Assembly: GCF_035987325.1 (NCBI RefSeq)
Contig: NZ_CP108488.1
Location: 7,750,001 to 7,814,000 of the forward strand
Origin: Streptomyces sp. NBC_01244
GTDB lineage: Bacteria; Actinomycetota; Actinomycetes; Streptomycetales; Streptomycetaceae
Reading direction: 5' to 3'
DNA length: 64,000 bases
The notes under the pieces were generated by a model. That model worked only from the letters and a program-made list of their open reading frames with translations, ran no database searches and had not been told where the DNA came from. The translations under genes were made by a program, and so were the position numbers. Shown piece after piece: positions 43,294 to 53,633 of this stretch (position 1 is its first letter; each line of letters begins with the position of its first letter).

Positions 43294-44706
43294 GTGGCCC
43301 AGGCGCCCAGGTTTCGCAAAGACGCAGACGCAGTCGCAGTACCGCAGGTCGCGGACGACCACGGGGGGAAACACCCGGTCGACGAGACCCTGCCCCCGCT
43401 GAAGATGTTCACCAGCGGTCTCCAGCACGTGGCCGCCATGTACGCGGGTGTAGTCGCCCCGCCCATGATCGTCGGCCCGGCCGTAGGCCTCTCCGCCACC
43501 GAGACCGCCTTCCTGATGGGCGCCTCGCTCTTCACCGCAGGGCTCGCCACCCTCCTCCAGACCCTCGGGTTCTGGAAGATCGGCGCCAAACTCCCCTTCG
43601 TCAACGGCGTTTCCTTCGCCGGCGTGACCCCGATGATCGCCATCGGGAAGGGCGAGGGCGACAACGCCATCCCGATCATCTTCGGCGCGATCATCGTCGC
43701 CGGAATCCTCGGCTTCTTCGCCGCCCCGTACTTCGGGAAACTGGTCCGGTTCTTCCCACCGGTCGTCACCGGTACGGTCATCACCCTGATCGGCGTCTCA
43801 CTGCTCCCCGTGGCTTTCAACTGGTCGCAGGGCGGGAACAGCACCGCCACCGATTACGGCTCGGTGAAGAACATCGCCATGGCCGCGGCCACCCTCGCGA
43901 TCGTCCTGCTGATGCGCAAGTTCCTGCGCGGCTTCCTCCAGCAGATCTCCATCCTCCTCGGCCTGGTCGCCGGCACGCTCATCGCGCTGCCGCTGGGCAT
44001 GACGAACTTCGACGCCGTCCGGAACGCCGATCTCATCGGCTTCCCGACGCCGTTCCACTTCGGGTCGCCGCAGTTCCAGGTCGCCGCGATCATCTCCATG
44101 TGCATCGTGATGCTGGTGTGCATGACCGAGTCCACCGCCGACATCCTCGCCCTGGGCAAGATCGTCGGCCGTCCGGCGGACGCGAAGACCATCGAGGGCG
44201 GCCTGCGCGCCGACACCCTGGGCAGCGCGCTCAGCCCGCTGTTCAACGGGTTCATGTGCAGTGCCTTCGCGCAGAACATCGGGCTGGTCGCCATGACCAA
44301 GGTCCGCAGCCGGTTCGTCGTCGCGGCCGGCGGCGGCATCCTGATCCTGCTGGGCCTGTGCCCCATCGCCGCCTCCGTCATCGGAGTCGTACCGCTGCCT
44401 GTCCTCGGCGGCGCGGGCGTCGTCCTCTTCGGCTCGGTGGCCGCCAGCGGCATCCAGACCCTGGCCGGAGCGGCCATGGAGAAGGGCGAGAACGCCCTGA
44501 TCGTCGCCGCCGCGCTCGGCATAGGCCTGATCCCGATCGCGGCCCCCGGCTTCTACCACGCCTTCCCCGAGGACCTGCTCGTCGTCCTCGACTCCGGCAT
44601 CAGCACCGGCTGCGTCGTGGCCATCCTGCTGAACCTCGCCTTCAACCACCTCGGTGCCAAGAAGGGATCGGCCTCGGCGGCCCCGGATCCGGTACCGGTG
44701 CACTGA
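43294..44706 (+). CDS. NCS2-family purine (xanthine/urate) permease
   Basis: 470 residues from GTG 43294 with GGAGG just upstream. About 14 hydrophobic segments. Signatures are LQHVAAMYAGVVAPPMIVGP near the start (NCS2 QH motif), GVSFAGVTPMIAIG, and SALSPLFNGFMCSAFAQNIG with VAMTKVRSRFVV (NAT signature region). It imports xanthine, urate or related purines with protons. Its place after the deaminase and beside the urate genes fits uptake for catabolism. The long start-less upstream frame is not used. Confidence 0.9.
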   Translation: MAQAPRFRKDADAVAVPQVADDHGGKHPVDETLPPLKMFTSGLQHVAAMYAGVVAPPMIVGPAVGLSATETAFLMGASLFTAGLATLLQTLGFWKIGAKLPFVNGVSFAGVTPMIAIGKGEGDNAIPIIFGAIIVAGILGFFAAPYFGKLVRFFPPVVTGTVITLIGVSLLPVAFNWSQGGNSTATDYGSVKNIAMAAATLAIVLLMRKFLRGFLQQISILLGLVAGTLIALPLGMTNFDAVRNADLIGFPTPFHFGSPQFQVAAIISMCIVMLVCMTESTADILALGKIVGRPADAKTIEGGLRADTLGSALSPLFNGFMCSAFAQNIGLVAMTKVRSRFVVAAGGGILILLGLCPIAASVIGVVPLPVLGGAGVVLFGSVAASGIQTLAGAAMEKGENALIVAAALGIGLIPIAAPGFYHAFPEDLLVVLDSGISTGCVVAILLNLAFNHLGAKKGSASAAPDPVPVH

Positions 44707-44764
44707 CCGGGCTGGTCCCGGCCGGCTGCGCGGCGAGCAGGCTCTGCCCGGCTCGTGCGCGGGA

Positions 44765-44815
44765 TACGGCGGTGCGTACGTCACCCACTGCGGGGTTGGC
44801 GTCCGCACCGCCGTA
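44765..44815. terminator. 12-bp inverted repeat between convergent genes
   Basis: TACGGCGGTGCG and CGCACCGCCGTA, 27-nt loop, after the permease stop. Confidence 0.45.
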
Positions 44816-44874
44816 CGCGTTGGCGGGACGGGGTGGTGCGGTGGCGTGCGGGCCGGCTCCGGCCGAGGTTTCCG

Positions 44875-44924
44875 GAGCTCCGCCCCGGACCCCGCGCCTC
44901 AAACGCCGGCGAGGCTGGATTCAA
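44875..44924. repeat. dispersed GC-rich Streptomyces repeat, copy 1
   Basis: GCTCCGCCCCGGACCCCG and CCTCAAACGCCGGCGAGGCT recur at about 55250-55325 and are familiar intergenic words in Streptomyces chromosomes. The 3' end of the double-AsnC gene runs into it. Confidence 0.6.
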
Positions 44925-45966
44925 CCGGGTCCGACCAGATGTCCGGGGTGACCGTACGCACCCGGTGGCCGCGGCGGTCCAGTTCCTGGGCTTCCGACTT
45001 GCGGACCTGCAGCGCCACCGCCGAATCCGTGATGCGCAGGCCCGGCAGCCTCCGGGTGAGCTCCGCCGTGTAGCGGGAGAGGTCCTCCACCGTGCGCAGC
45101 CGGGCGCTGATCATGAAGTTCCAGGGGCCGCTGACGGACATGCAGATACGGGTCTCGCGCAGCCCGGCGGCGACCGCCGCGCAGTCGGCGAGCTCGAACT
45201 CGGACGCCTCCGCCCACAGCGTCGCGGACACCGGCCAGCCCGACAGCCCGGAGGCCAGCGCGCAGCTGTAGCGCAGGCTCAGCCCGCCCTCCAGCCGCGC
45301 CAGCCGGCGCCGTACGGTCGACTCGCTCATCGTGAACTCCCGGGCCAGCGAGGCCACGCTGCGCCGCGCGTCCGAGGCCAGGGCCAGTACCAGCGGCCGG
45401 TCGTCCTCCTGGAGCGGCGCCACCGCCGGCCGGTCCGGGGCGGCGGCCACGGCCGGCCGCCGGGTCCGTCTGGTCAGCAGGCCGATCTGGGCCGGGGTCA
45501 GCTGGTCCAGGCGCCAGCGGTCGGGGGCGTAGTGCACCGCCGTCACCATCGAGGTGCGGGTGCCGATGACGCCGGGGATCCGCTGCACCCGGGAGGACAA
45601 GTAGGAGTACAGCGTGGGGAGGTCGGGCACGGCCACGAAGACGAGCAGGTCCCGGCCCCCGGTGGTGTGCTCGACCCCCAGGGCGTGCGGATCGGCCACG
45701 AGGGAGTTCCCCACCGAAGGCGAGCTGCCCGCGGTGCACATGACCTCCACCCACGCCATGCAGGGCTTCGTGACGCCCGTGCGCAACCCGAGTCCGCTCA
45801 GCCACGCCTCGCCGGACCCGGTCAGCCGCTCCCAGCGGCGCGCCAGGGTGTCCGGGCGCGCGCCGAGGACCGGACCCAGCAACTCCCAGCTCGCGCGGGG
45901 TGCGAGCTGGAGTGCGTGGACCAGCGCCCGGTCCGTGTCGTCGATGGCGGAAATGGCCGAGTTCAT
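44899..45966 (-). CDS. Lrp/AsnC regulator with two AsnC modules
   Basis: 355 residues, ATG with GGGAGG upstream. It starts with DDTDRALVHALQLAPRASWE (helix-turn-helix 1) plus a ligand-type domain. A second helix-turn-helix (LALASDARRSVASLAREFTM, then SESTVRRRLARLE) follows near 190-240, then another RAM-like domain. Such duplicated Lrp proteins often sense amino acids or related metabolites. Its last codons lie in the dispersed GC repeat, so the exact C terminus may vary among strains. Divergent from the NB-ARC gene across 127 nt, a likely shared control region. Confidence 0.82.
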   Translation of the reverse strand: MNSAISAIDDTDRALVHALQLAPRASWELLGPVLGARPDTLARRWERLTGSGEAWLSGLGLRTGVTKPCMAWVEVMCTAGSSPSVGNSLVADPHALGVEHTTGGRDLLVFVAVPDLPTLYSYLSSRVQRIPGVIGTRTSMVTAVHYAPDRWRLDQLTPAQIGLLTRRTRRPAVAAAPDRPAVAPLQEDDRPLVLALASDARRSVASLAREFTMSESTVRRRLARLEGGLSLRYSCALASGLSGWPVSATLWAEASEFELADCAAVAAGLRETRICMSVSGPWNFMISARLRTVEDLSRYTAELTRRLPGLRITDSAVALQVRKSEAQELDRRGHRVRTVTPDIWSDPVESSLAGV

Positions 45967-46093
45967 ACCCTCCCCTTGGTGGTTCTCCCGGTCGGTGGCG
46001 GGACAACGGGATTATGAGCCGATCATCTCTCTTTGTGCGTTCAACTGTTGACCACATGACGGTGCGCACGTGTCGGACACAGCAGGAGGACGT

Positions 46094-48160
46094 GTGGGGG
46101 AGGCCGGCTCGGGCGTGCGGCAGGCGGTGCCCGCCGAACTGTCGAGCTTCATCGGGCGGGAGCGGGAGCTCACCGCCCTTGCCTCCCTGCTCGCGACGCA
46201 GCGCCTGGTCACACTCACCGGACCTGCGGGAATCGGCAAGACCCGGCTCGCGGTGCGCACCGTCCGCACCCTGGGCGACCGCGACGGACTGGACGCCGTC
46301 TGGGCGGAGCTCGGAGCCCTGCCGAAGCAGAGCTGGGACCGCCTCGGAGCGGAGCTCGCGGACCGCCTCGCGGGACGCGAGGCACTGCTCGTGCTCGACG
46401 GCTGCGAACAGCTGGGGGAGGCCGGAGCGGGGCTCGTGGCCGAACTGCTGCGGCGCCTGCCGGGGCTGCGCATTCTGGCCACGTCGCAGCGGAGGCTGCG
46501 GCTCTCCGGGGAAGCGGTGCTCGCCGTACCGCCGCTTTCGGTGCCGACCGCGCCCTCCGTGCAGCCGCTGCCCGCGGCGCCGTCGGTCCTGGCGGGGCAG
46601 GCCGTGCCCGACCCCACCCGGCGGTTCCCGGTGGCCGACGTCGCCGGTTACGCGGCCGTACGGCTCTTCGAGGAGCGGGCGCGCGGCGCCGACCCCTTCT
46701 TCGAGCTGACCGACCGCAACGCGGGCGCCGTCGCCGCGCTGTGCCGGGCGCTCGACGGGATCCCCGGCGCACTGGAGCTCGCGGCGGGGCGCTCGCACCA
46801 GTACGCGCCCGCGCAGGCGCTCCGCAGGCTCGGCTCCGACCCGCTGGGCTTCCTCGCCGGCGGCGCCGGCCGCAGCACCCGGGTCGACGCCGAACGCTCG
46901 CTGCGGCTGGCCTCGCCCGCCGAACGGCTGCTCTGGGAGCGGCTCTCCGTCTTCGCGGGCTCCTTCGACAAGGCGGCCGTCGCCGAGGTGTGCGGCTTCG
47001 GGGCGCTCACCCCGGACACCGCCGCCGAGGCACTGCTCCGGCTGGCCCCGGGCCTGCTCGCGGACGCCGGGCCCGGCCGCTACCGGCTGCCCCTGTCCGT
47101 ACGGGCGTACGCGGCCCGGCGGCTCGCGCACGGACCCGCCGGGGACGGCGCGACGACGGCCCGGCGCCACCGCGAGCGCTGCCGGGTGCTGGCGGAGCGA
47201 GCCGCGCAGCTGTGGCGCGCCGGCGCGCAGCGGGAAGCGCGCGCCCTCGCCCTGCGGGAACTCCCCGAGCTGCGCGCGGCGATGAACCCGCTCGCCGCCG
47301 GAGGGCCGGGCGCCGCCCTGGAGATCGCGGTGTCCCTGTGGTTCCTGTGGTCCGCGTGCGGGATGGCGGCGGAGGGGCGCAGGCACGTGGAGCGCGCCCT
47401 GGCCGTGCACCCCGCGCCCCGGCCCGCCCGGGCGCTGTGGCTCGCGGCGTGGCTGGTCGCGGCCTTCGGGGAGTCCGCCGGCGCCGACCCCCTGCTGGTG
47501 GAGGCGTGGGCCGAGGCCGTGTACGAGGGTGAGGACGCCTGCCTGGCGTACCTGGCGCATCTGCGCGGCACGATCGCGCTGTGGGAGCACCGGTACGAGG
47601 ACGCCGCGGCGGAGTACCGGGAGGGCCTGGAACTCCTGCCGGCCGATCCGGAGTTCGGCCCCGGCCGCGAAGCCCTGCGGGCCGCGCACACCCTGGCGGT
47701 CGCCCGCACGGACCCGGCCTCGGTCCCGGTCCCGGTCCCGGTCCCGGTCGGGGACGGTCCGCAGGACGGGCTGCCGGACGGGCCGCCGGACGGGCCGTCC
47801 GATCCGTGGGCCCGCTCCTGGGTGAGCTACGCCCACGCCCTGGTCCAGCGCCACGAGGGCCGCCCGGCCCTGGCCCGTACCGAACTGCTGAGCGCGCTGC
47901 GGACCCAGTTCGCGCTGGACGACACGCTCGGGCAGGCCTTCTCGGCGGAACTCCTCGCCGAACTGGAGGCGGACCAGGGCCGCTACGCCGAAGCCGCCCG
48001 CCTCCTCGGAGCCGTCTCCCGCACCCGCCCGCGCGCGGCCGCGGCCCCCCGCGTCCAGCACGCGGTCCGCACCCGCCTCACCCCGCAGGCCTTCCGCGCG
48101 GCCTACACCTCCGGCGCCCGGACGCCCCTGCGCGAACTGCTGCCGGAGCTGGCGGGCTGA
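46094..48160 (+). CDS. NB-ARC/AfsR-like ATPase, no DNA-binding domain seen
   Basis: About 688 residues from GTG 46094 with GGAGG 4 nt upstream; GTG 46070 is an alternative. Walker A GPAGIGKTRLAV, Walker B ALLVLDGCEQLGEA, and ILATSQRRLRLSGEAVLAVP as the following sensor mark the AfsR/LAL-type NTPase. The C-terminal half is helical with TPR character. No LuxR or BTAD-type helix-turn-helix is visible, so it probably acts through a partner, perhaps the divergent AsnC regulator. A (CCGGTC)n tract at about 47727-47752 encodes a VPVPVPV linker. Its 3' end overlaps the convergent gene by 58 nt. Confidence 0.78.
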   Translation: MGEAGSGVRQAVPAELSSFIGRERELTALASLLATQRLVTLTGPAGIGKTRLAVRTVRTLGDRDGLDAVWAELGALPKQSWDRLGAELADRLAGREALLVLDGCEQLGEAGAGLVAELLRRLPGLRILATSQRRLRLSGEAVLAVPPLSVPTAPSVQPLPAAPSVLAGQAVPDPTRRFPVADVAGYAAVRLFEERARGADPFFELTDRNAGAVAALCRALDGIPGALELAAGRSHQYAPAQALRRLGSDPLGFLAGGAGRSTRVDAERSLRLASPAERLLWERLSVFAGSFDKAAVAEVCGFGALTPDTAAEALLRLAPGLLADAGPGRYRLPLSVRAYAARRLAHGPAGDGATTARRHRERCRVLAERAAQLWRAGAQREARALALRELPELRAAMNPLAAGGPGAALEIAVSLWFLWSACGMAAEGRRHVERALAVHPAPRPARALWLAAWLVAAFGESAGADPLLVEAWAEAVYEGEDACLAYLAHLRGTIALWEHRYEDAAAEYREGLELLPADPEFGPGREALRAAHTLAVARTDPASVPVPVPVPVGDGPQDGLPDGPPDGPSDPWARSWVSYAHALVQRHEGRPALARTELLSALRTQFALDDTLGQAFSAELLAELEADQGRYAEAARLLGAVSRTRPRAAAAPRVQHAVRTRLTPQAFRAAYTSGARTPLRELLPELAG

Positions 48161-48795
48161 GCGGGCTGACCGGGCTGAGCGGTCTCAACGGGCTGACCGG
48201 TCTGACCGGGCGGCTCCCACGCCATCAGGTTGCTCATCAGCTCGGCCTGCTCGACCGCGTCGTCCAGCGCGTGATGGGTGTGCGGCCGGCGGGAGAGCAG
48301 CTCGCTCGGCATCCGACGCTTGACGGCGGCGCGGAGGGGGACCCGGGCTTTGACCGCGTAGAGGGTCTTCATGTCCAGGCAACCGGAGTGCCCGAAGGGG
48401 CTGTCGCCGCCGAAGCTCATCAAGTACCAGTACAGGAAGGTCCAGTCGAAGGAGGCGGGGTAGGCACACATCACCGGCTGCGCCCCCGCCGATACCTCCC
48501 GCACCCAGGCGCGGAACTCCGCCATGGCGACGGCCGGTTCGGCCCCTTCGCGGAGCAGCCGGTCCCGGTCGAGCCCGCTGACCGCGAGCGCCTCCGGTAC
48601 GTACGCCTCGCTGATCGGGCGCAACTCGCGGTAGAAGGTGTCCTGTTCCGGATCGGCGGCCGTATACGAGGCCCCGTCCTGCCGGCCTGCGACGGCGGCC
48701 CCGAAGCTGATCATCGAATACGGGCCGGGGATGGGCCCGTCGGCCTCGACGTCGACGGAGATGTAGAGACTGGGACGCGCGCTGCGGACTGTCAT
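48103..48795 (-). CDS. 3'-5' exoribonuclease, DEDDh type
   Basis: 230 residues from ATG 48795. Exonuclease motifs are [13 protein letters not shown] (D-x-E, ExoI), [13 protein letters not shown] (ExoII region) and [16 protein letters not shown] (H-x4-D, ExoIII). The fold is the RNase T-like family that trims 3' ends of RNA or DNA oligonucleotides; a separate actinobacterial family of such exonucleases exists. The C terminus is a tripeptide-repeat tail made by the 9-bp repeat at 48154-48207. It overlaps the NB-ARC gene tail to tail. Confidence 0.82.
   Translation of the reverse strand: MTVRSARPSLYISVDVEADGPIPGPYSMISFGAAVAGRQDGASYTAADPEQDTFYRELRPISEAYVPEALAVSGLDRDRLLREGAEPAVAMAEFRAWVREVSAGAQPVMCAYPASFDWTFLYWYLMSFGGDSPFGHSGCLDMKTLYAVKARVPLRAAVKRRMPSELLSRRPHTHHALDDAVEQAELMSNLMAWEPPGQTGQPVETAQPGQPAQPASSGSSSRRGVRAPEV
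48154..48207. repeat. 9-bp tandem repeat in the tail of the exoribonuclease gene
   Basis: Six units of GGGCTGACC-like sequence. On the minus strand they encode G-Q-P/T tripeptides at the protein's C-terminal end. The first unit also spans the NB-ARC stop codon. Confidence 0.8.
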
Positions 48796-48908
48796 GGGCG
48801 CGAGCATGCCAGTGCGCGGGCGGGCGATCACCCGATTTCCCGGTCGACGACCGCCGGGCCCGGGGGGAACATGGGAGCAGGGGCGCGCGACGGATCGAGG
48901 GAGTGGTC

Positions 48909-49298
48909 ATGTTTGCGGAGAGCAAGGCCTACAGCGGCTTCTCGGTCGACGACCTCGGGAAGGCGAAGGAGTTCTACGGCGGCACGCTCGGGCTCCGGGT
49001 CACCGAGGAAGAGGACATGCCGATCCTGCGACTGCACCTCGCGGGCGGCACGGAGGTACTGGTCTATCCGAAGGACAACCACGAGCCCGCGACCTTCACG
49101 ATCCTCAATTTCACCGTGGACGACATCGACAAGGCGGTCGGCGAACTCACCGCGCGAGGCGTCCGCCTCGAGCGCTACGAAGGATTCGACGCCGACGACC
49201 GGGGCATCGTCCGCCCCACCGAGCGCGGAATGCCGTCCATCGCCTGGTTCAAGGACCCGGCGGGCAACATCCTGTCCGTCCTCAACGAGTCCGGATAG
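48909..49298 (+). CDS. VOC-family protein (glyoxalase/bleomycin-resistance fold)
   Basis: 129 residues from ATG 48909 with GAGGGAG upstream. It has two beta-alpha-beta-beta-beta halves: [20 protein letters not shown], then [20 protein letters not shown], and the usual tail [13 protein letters not shown]. Metal ligands typical of glyoxalase I are not all obvious, so it may be a binding or resistance protein or an isomerase-like enzyme. Substrate unknown. Monocistronic. Confidence 0.85.
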   Translation: MFAESKAYSGFSVDDLGKAKEFYGGTLGLRVTEEEDMPILRLHLAGGTEVLVYPKDNHEPATFTILNFTVDDIDKAVGELTARGVRLERYEGFDADDRGIVRPTERGMPSIAWFKDPAGNILSVLNESG

Positions 49299-49375
49299 GA
49301 CCGCACCCGCCGCGGCGAGGCCGCAAGGACCAGGCCGCGACGGATCAGTACTACGGAGCTACGGAGCTAACGGAG

Positions 49376-50563
49376 CTACGGAGCCGGGGTCAGGTACATC
49401 CCGCTCTGGTCGGCCCCGGCGGTGTTCTTGCAGCCGAACCCGCTGCCCGCCGGCTGCGCCGCGACCAGCGCCAGACAGCGCCCGGCCGCGAGCTGACCGA
49501 AGTGGTTCGGGTGCATGGACTCCTGGACCAGGCCCTGCGTCTCGCTGCTGTCGATCCAGCGGGCCCACTCGCTGGTCTTCGCCGAGGCCGGCGCCGCGGT
49601 GGTCACCTGCTTGCTCGCCTTCGCGCACACCTCGCGCCCCTGCATCATGTCCTTCAGGTCCAGGAACTGCGCGCCCTTGGCGGCGGCGACCGCCTTGAGC
49701 CGCCCGGCGATCTGCGGCACGAGCGAGTCCCGGGCCCAGTCGGAGTCCCGGTTCCAGAAGGGGCACCCGCCGGTGTTGAGCCGGCTCCAGTCGCTCTGGG
49801 TGTACCGGTTCTCCGCGCCGCGCGGGATCGGGGACGGGTAGGACTGCAGCACGATCCGGTACGAGGAGTCGGCGTACCCGGCGCCGCGCATGACGGCCCG
49901 CACCTCGTCCACGGACTTGCCGACGTCGGCCATGACGCCGTCGATCTTGTCGTTCACACCTTCCTGCTGGTCGTCGTAGCAGTAGGAGTTCCAGAGCACG
50001 AAGTCGTACGCGCACTCCTTGATGATGTCGGCGAAGCCGAGGTCGTTGCCGCCGATGGACAGCGCGATGACCTTCACGTTGTTGCTCGCGGCCACGGCGG
50101 CGAGCTGATCGGCCTGCGGGGCCTCGCCCTTGAAGGCGACGCCCCCGTTGGAGGCGCGGAACACGTTCTGCGAGACCGCCCCGGAGCAGGCCAGGTTGAT
50201 CGCGACATCGGCGATGGCCCCGGCGCTCTTCACCTCGGCGGAGTCCGACCGGTGGCAGCCGCCGGCGGTGGCCCCGTAGACCTTGCCGGGGTCGTAGCTG
50301 CTGCCGCTCACCCAGGCCCGGTCGGTCCCGGTCCGGCTCCCGCTGTTGGTCAGGCTGTTGCCCTTCCAGCGTCCGGCCTCCCCGGAGATGTAGCTGTCGC
50401 CGAGGGACACCACGGCGGTGGGCCCGTTCCCCGGCCCGGCCACGGCCGTCCCGGCCCCTCCGGTGACGAGGGCCCCGGCGCCGAGCGCCGCCGCCGTCCC
50501 GATCCCGGCCAGTCGTCGCACGCGACGGGCCCGGTCCATGCTGTCGTTGCGGAATCCGATCAC
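49376..50563 (-). CDS. secreted SGNH/GDSL hydrolase
   Basis: 395 residues from GTG 50563 with AGGAG 7 nt upstream; an ATG at 50587 lacks a site. The signal peptide is RARRVRRLAGIGTAAALGAG with an AVAG cleavage region (about residue 42). Block I VVSLGDSYISGE (Ser), block III LSIGGNDLGFAD (Gly/Asn) and block V MHPNHFGQ (His) form the SGNH catalytic set. Six or more Cys suggest disulfides, as in Streptomyces secreted lipases/esterases. It acts outside the cell on ester bonds; the exact substrate is unknown. Confidence 0.9.
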   Translation of the reverse strand: MIGFRNDSMDRARRVRRLAGIGTAAALGAGALVTGGAGTAVAGPGNGPTAVVSLGDSYISGEAGRWKGNSLTNSGSRTGTDRAWVSGSSYDPGKVYGATAGGCHRSDSAEVKSAGAIADVAINLACSGAVSQNVFRASNGGVAFKGEAPQADQLAAVAASNNVKVIALSIGGNDLGFADIIKECAYDFVLWNSYCYDDQQEGVNDKIDGVMADVGKSVDEVRAVMRGAGYADSSYRIVLQSYPSPIPRGAENRYTQSDWSRLNTGGCPFWNRDSDWARDSLVPQIAGRLKAVAAAKGAQFLDLKDMMQGREVCAKASKQVTTAAPASAKTSEWARWIDSSETQGLVQESMHPNHFGQLAAGRCLALVAAQPAGSGFGCKNTAGADQSGMYLTPAP

Positions 50564-50766
50564 TGCGGAACTCCTGCGGTCGGCCATGCGGGAGCCAGGA
50601 ACAACTCCGGCGCATGGCTGGGTAAGTGGGGGTTACCTCCGGCCGGTGGCAATCGGAAAGGTGCCACCTCGCGCGTTGTTACCGCTAGGTACAGGCAAGT
50701 TACGAACAAGTAACAACCGATCGGTCGTTCGGCGCCGACCGGTCGGACGCGCCGAATCGTGGACGC

Positions 50767-50810
50767 ACGACGACGCCCCCGGAGCCGGAAGGCTTCGGGG
50801 GCGTCGTCGT
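50767..50810. terminator. 15-bp hairpin with inner stem between the SGNH and aceB genes
   Basis: ACGACGACGCCCCCG pairs with CGGGGGCGTCGTCGT, with an inner AGCC/GGCT stem and a GGAA loop. It lies beyond the aceB stop (minus strand) and upstream of the SGNH gene. Confidence 0.8.
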
Positions 50811-50866
50811 TACTGCCGTGCTGACGGGGGGTTCGGCTGCTGTGCGATTCAGCCGAAGACGGGGTG

Positions 50867-52486
<1,620 letters not shown>

Positions 52487-52636
52487 ATCTGTCACTCCTT
52501 CAGCGGCGGTGCCTGGCGGCCGCGGGGGAATGCTCGCGCGAGACGGCACGCAGTGCCGTCGGGTGTGGAGAGTTCCGGGATACGGTCGCGGGCGCCGTCT
52601 GGGGGTTCAGGGCGCTTCTGACCAGTGGATAGTAAT

Positions 52637-52668
52637 TTCCTCATGGTGGAAGTTCAATGGTTTGTTGA
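52637..52668 (-). promoter_or_regulatory. AllR-type box and degenerate TCAACA box upstream of aceB
   Basis: TTCCT-CATGG-TGGAA (52637-52651) and TCAATG-GTT-TGTTGA (52654-52668) lie side by side about 150-180 nt upstream of the aceB ATG. The same pair of motifs occurs before allB. Confidence 0.55.
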
Positions 52669-52738
52669 TGTCGAGATTCTCTGAGTCGACAGATTCCGCT
52701 TCTCGGTGGCCCTCAGTGCCACCGCGATCACAGCCCGC

Positions 52739-53410
52739 TCAGGCGAGTCGTGCCAGGTCGGGCGGGGTGTCGATGTCGAAGGCCTCCGCCACGTCCCCGC
52801 ACTCGACCAGGGTGAGCTCCGCCGCATGGTTCGTCAGGTGCACCCGCGCGCCCCTGTCCCCGGTGGCCGTCGCCACGATGTCCGGCCAGCGGTCCGACCC
52901 GAAGAGCACCGGGTGCCCGCGCTCGCCCTCGTAGGCCGCCGCCACCAGGCTCGCCGGGGACCGGTAGGCGGCCCGGACCCGGGCCACCGCCTCCGGGCCG
53001 ATGCCCGGCTGGTCCACCAGGGAGACCAGGGCCGCGCGGGCGCCCGTACCGGCCAGCGAGGCAAGGCCGACCCGCAGGGAGGAGCCCATGCCCTCGGCCC
53101 AGTCCGGGTTGTCGGTCACCACGCAGCCGCTCAGGTCGGCGCGCTCGCGCACCTCGGCCGCGGAGGCGCCGAGCACCACGTGCAGCGGGCCGCAGCCCGC
53201 CTCGCGCAGGACCCGTACGGCGTTCTCCACCAGCGGGCGGCCCCGGTAGGTCAGCAGGGCCTTCGGCCGGCCACCCAGGCGCCGGCCGCCGCCGGCGGCG
53301 AGGAGCAGGCCGGCGATCACCGGGGGAGCGGAGCGGTCGGCTGCCGCCGCGGGCTGCCGGTGCTGCTGCTGGTGCCGGTGCTCGTCTGGTGTGCTGCTGC
53401 GGGGTGACAT
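52739..53410 (-). CDS. MobA/MocA-like nucleotidyltransferase (molybdenum cofactor type)
   Basis: 223 residues from ATG 53410. LLLAAGGGRRLGGRPKALLT is the nucleotide-binding loop of MobA/MocA-type enzymes, followed by ALVSLVDQPGIGPEAV (DxP metal site) and ERGHPVLFGSDRW. MocA cytidylylates molybdopterin for xanthine dehydrogenase-type enzymes, and the purine-degradation neighbourhood fits that use; a general sugar nucleotidyltransferase role cannot be excluded. It overlaps the small gene upstream by 94 nt. No xanthine dehydrogenase genes are in the window. Confidence 0.8.
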   Translation of the reverse strand: MSPRSSTPDEHRHQQQHRQPAAAADRSAPPVIAGLLLAAGGGRRLGGRPKALLTYRGRPLVENAVRVLREAGCGPLHVVLGASAAEVRERADLSGCVVTDNPDWAEGMGSSLRVGLASLAGTGARAALVSLVDQPGIGPEAVARVRAAYRSPASLVAAAYEGERGHPVLFGSDRWPDIVATATGDRGARVHLTNHAAELTLVECGDVAEAFDIDTPPDLARLA

Positions 53411-53547
53411 GTCACCGATTCTCGCTCGCGCCGCAGGAGGCGTCCTACGGCGGCCAGCGCCGCCCCCAGGCGCAGGGGCTCGGTGATCCGGTTCTCGGCG
53501 GCGGCCAGCAGGGCCCGTTCGTCACGGTCGGTCAGCCTCGTCAACAT
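53317..53547 (-). CDS. small hypothetical protein
   Basis: 76 residues from ATG 53547 with AAGGAG 7 nt upstream. The first 40 residues (MLTRLTDRDERALLAAAENR, then LGAALAAVGRLLRRER) form an amphipathic helical unit. The rest is Ser/Thr/Pro-rich low complexity and lies over the start of the nucleotidyltransferase gene in another frame, so its 3' half may be only incidentally coding. Divergent from the MocR gene. Not recognised. Confidence 0.5.
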   Translation of the reverse strand: MLTRLTDRDERALLAAAENRITEPLRLGAALAAVGRLLRRERESVTCHPAAAHQTSTGTSSSTGSPRRQPTAPLPR

Positions 53548-53560
53548 TGCGTTCTCCTTG

Positions 53561-53620
53561 CCAATCGGCGGCCAATGCAGCGAGTCTGTACCTGGATTGG
53601 CCTGGCAGGCAGAGCCAATC
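53561..53620. promoter_or_regulatory. CCAAT/ATTGG boxes, candidate MocR operator
   Basis: CCAAT at 53561 and 53572, and an inverted pair GATTGGC (53595-53601) and GCCAATC (53614-53620). MocR/GabR regulators usually bind spaced repeats in their own divergent promoter; this interval separates the MocR gene from the small gene. Confidence 0.55.
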
Positions 53621-53633
53621 AGGGGAGGTTGGC

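Noticed and set aside
44921..48061. A 1,046-codon minus-strand frame across the NB-ARC and AsnC genes
   Set aside because: It crosses two well-supported genes in other frames and has Gly/Arg/Pro-rich composition typical of shadow frames in GC-rich DNA.
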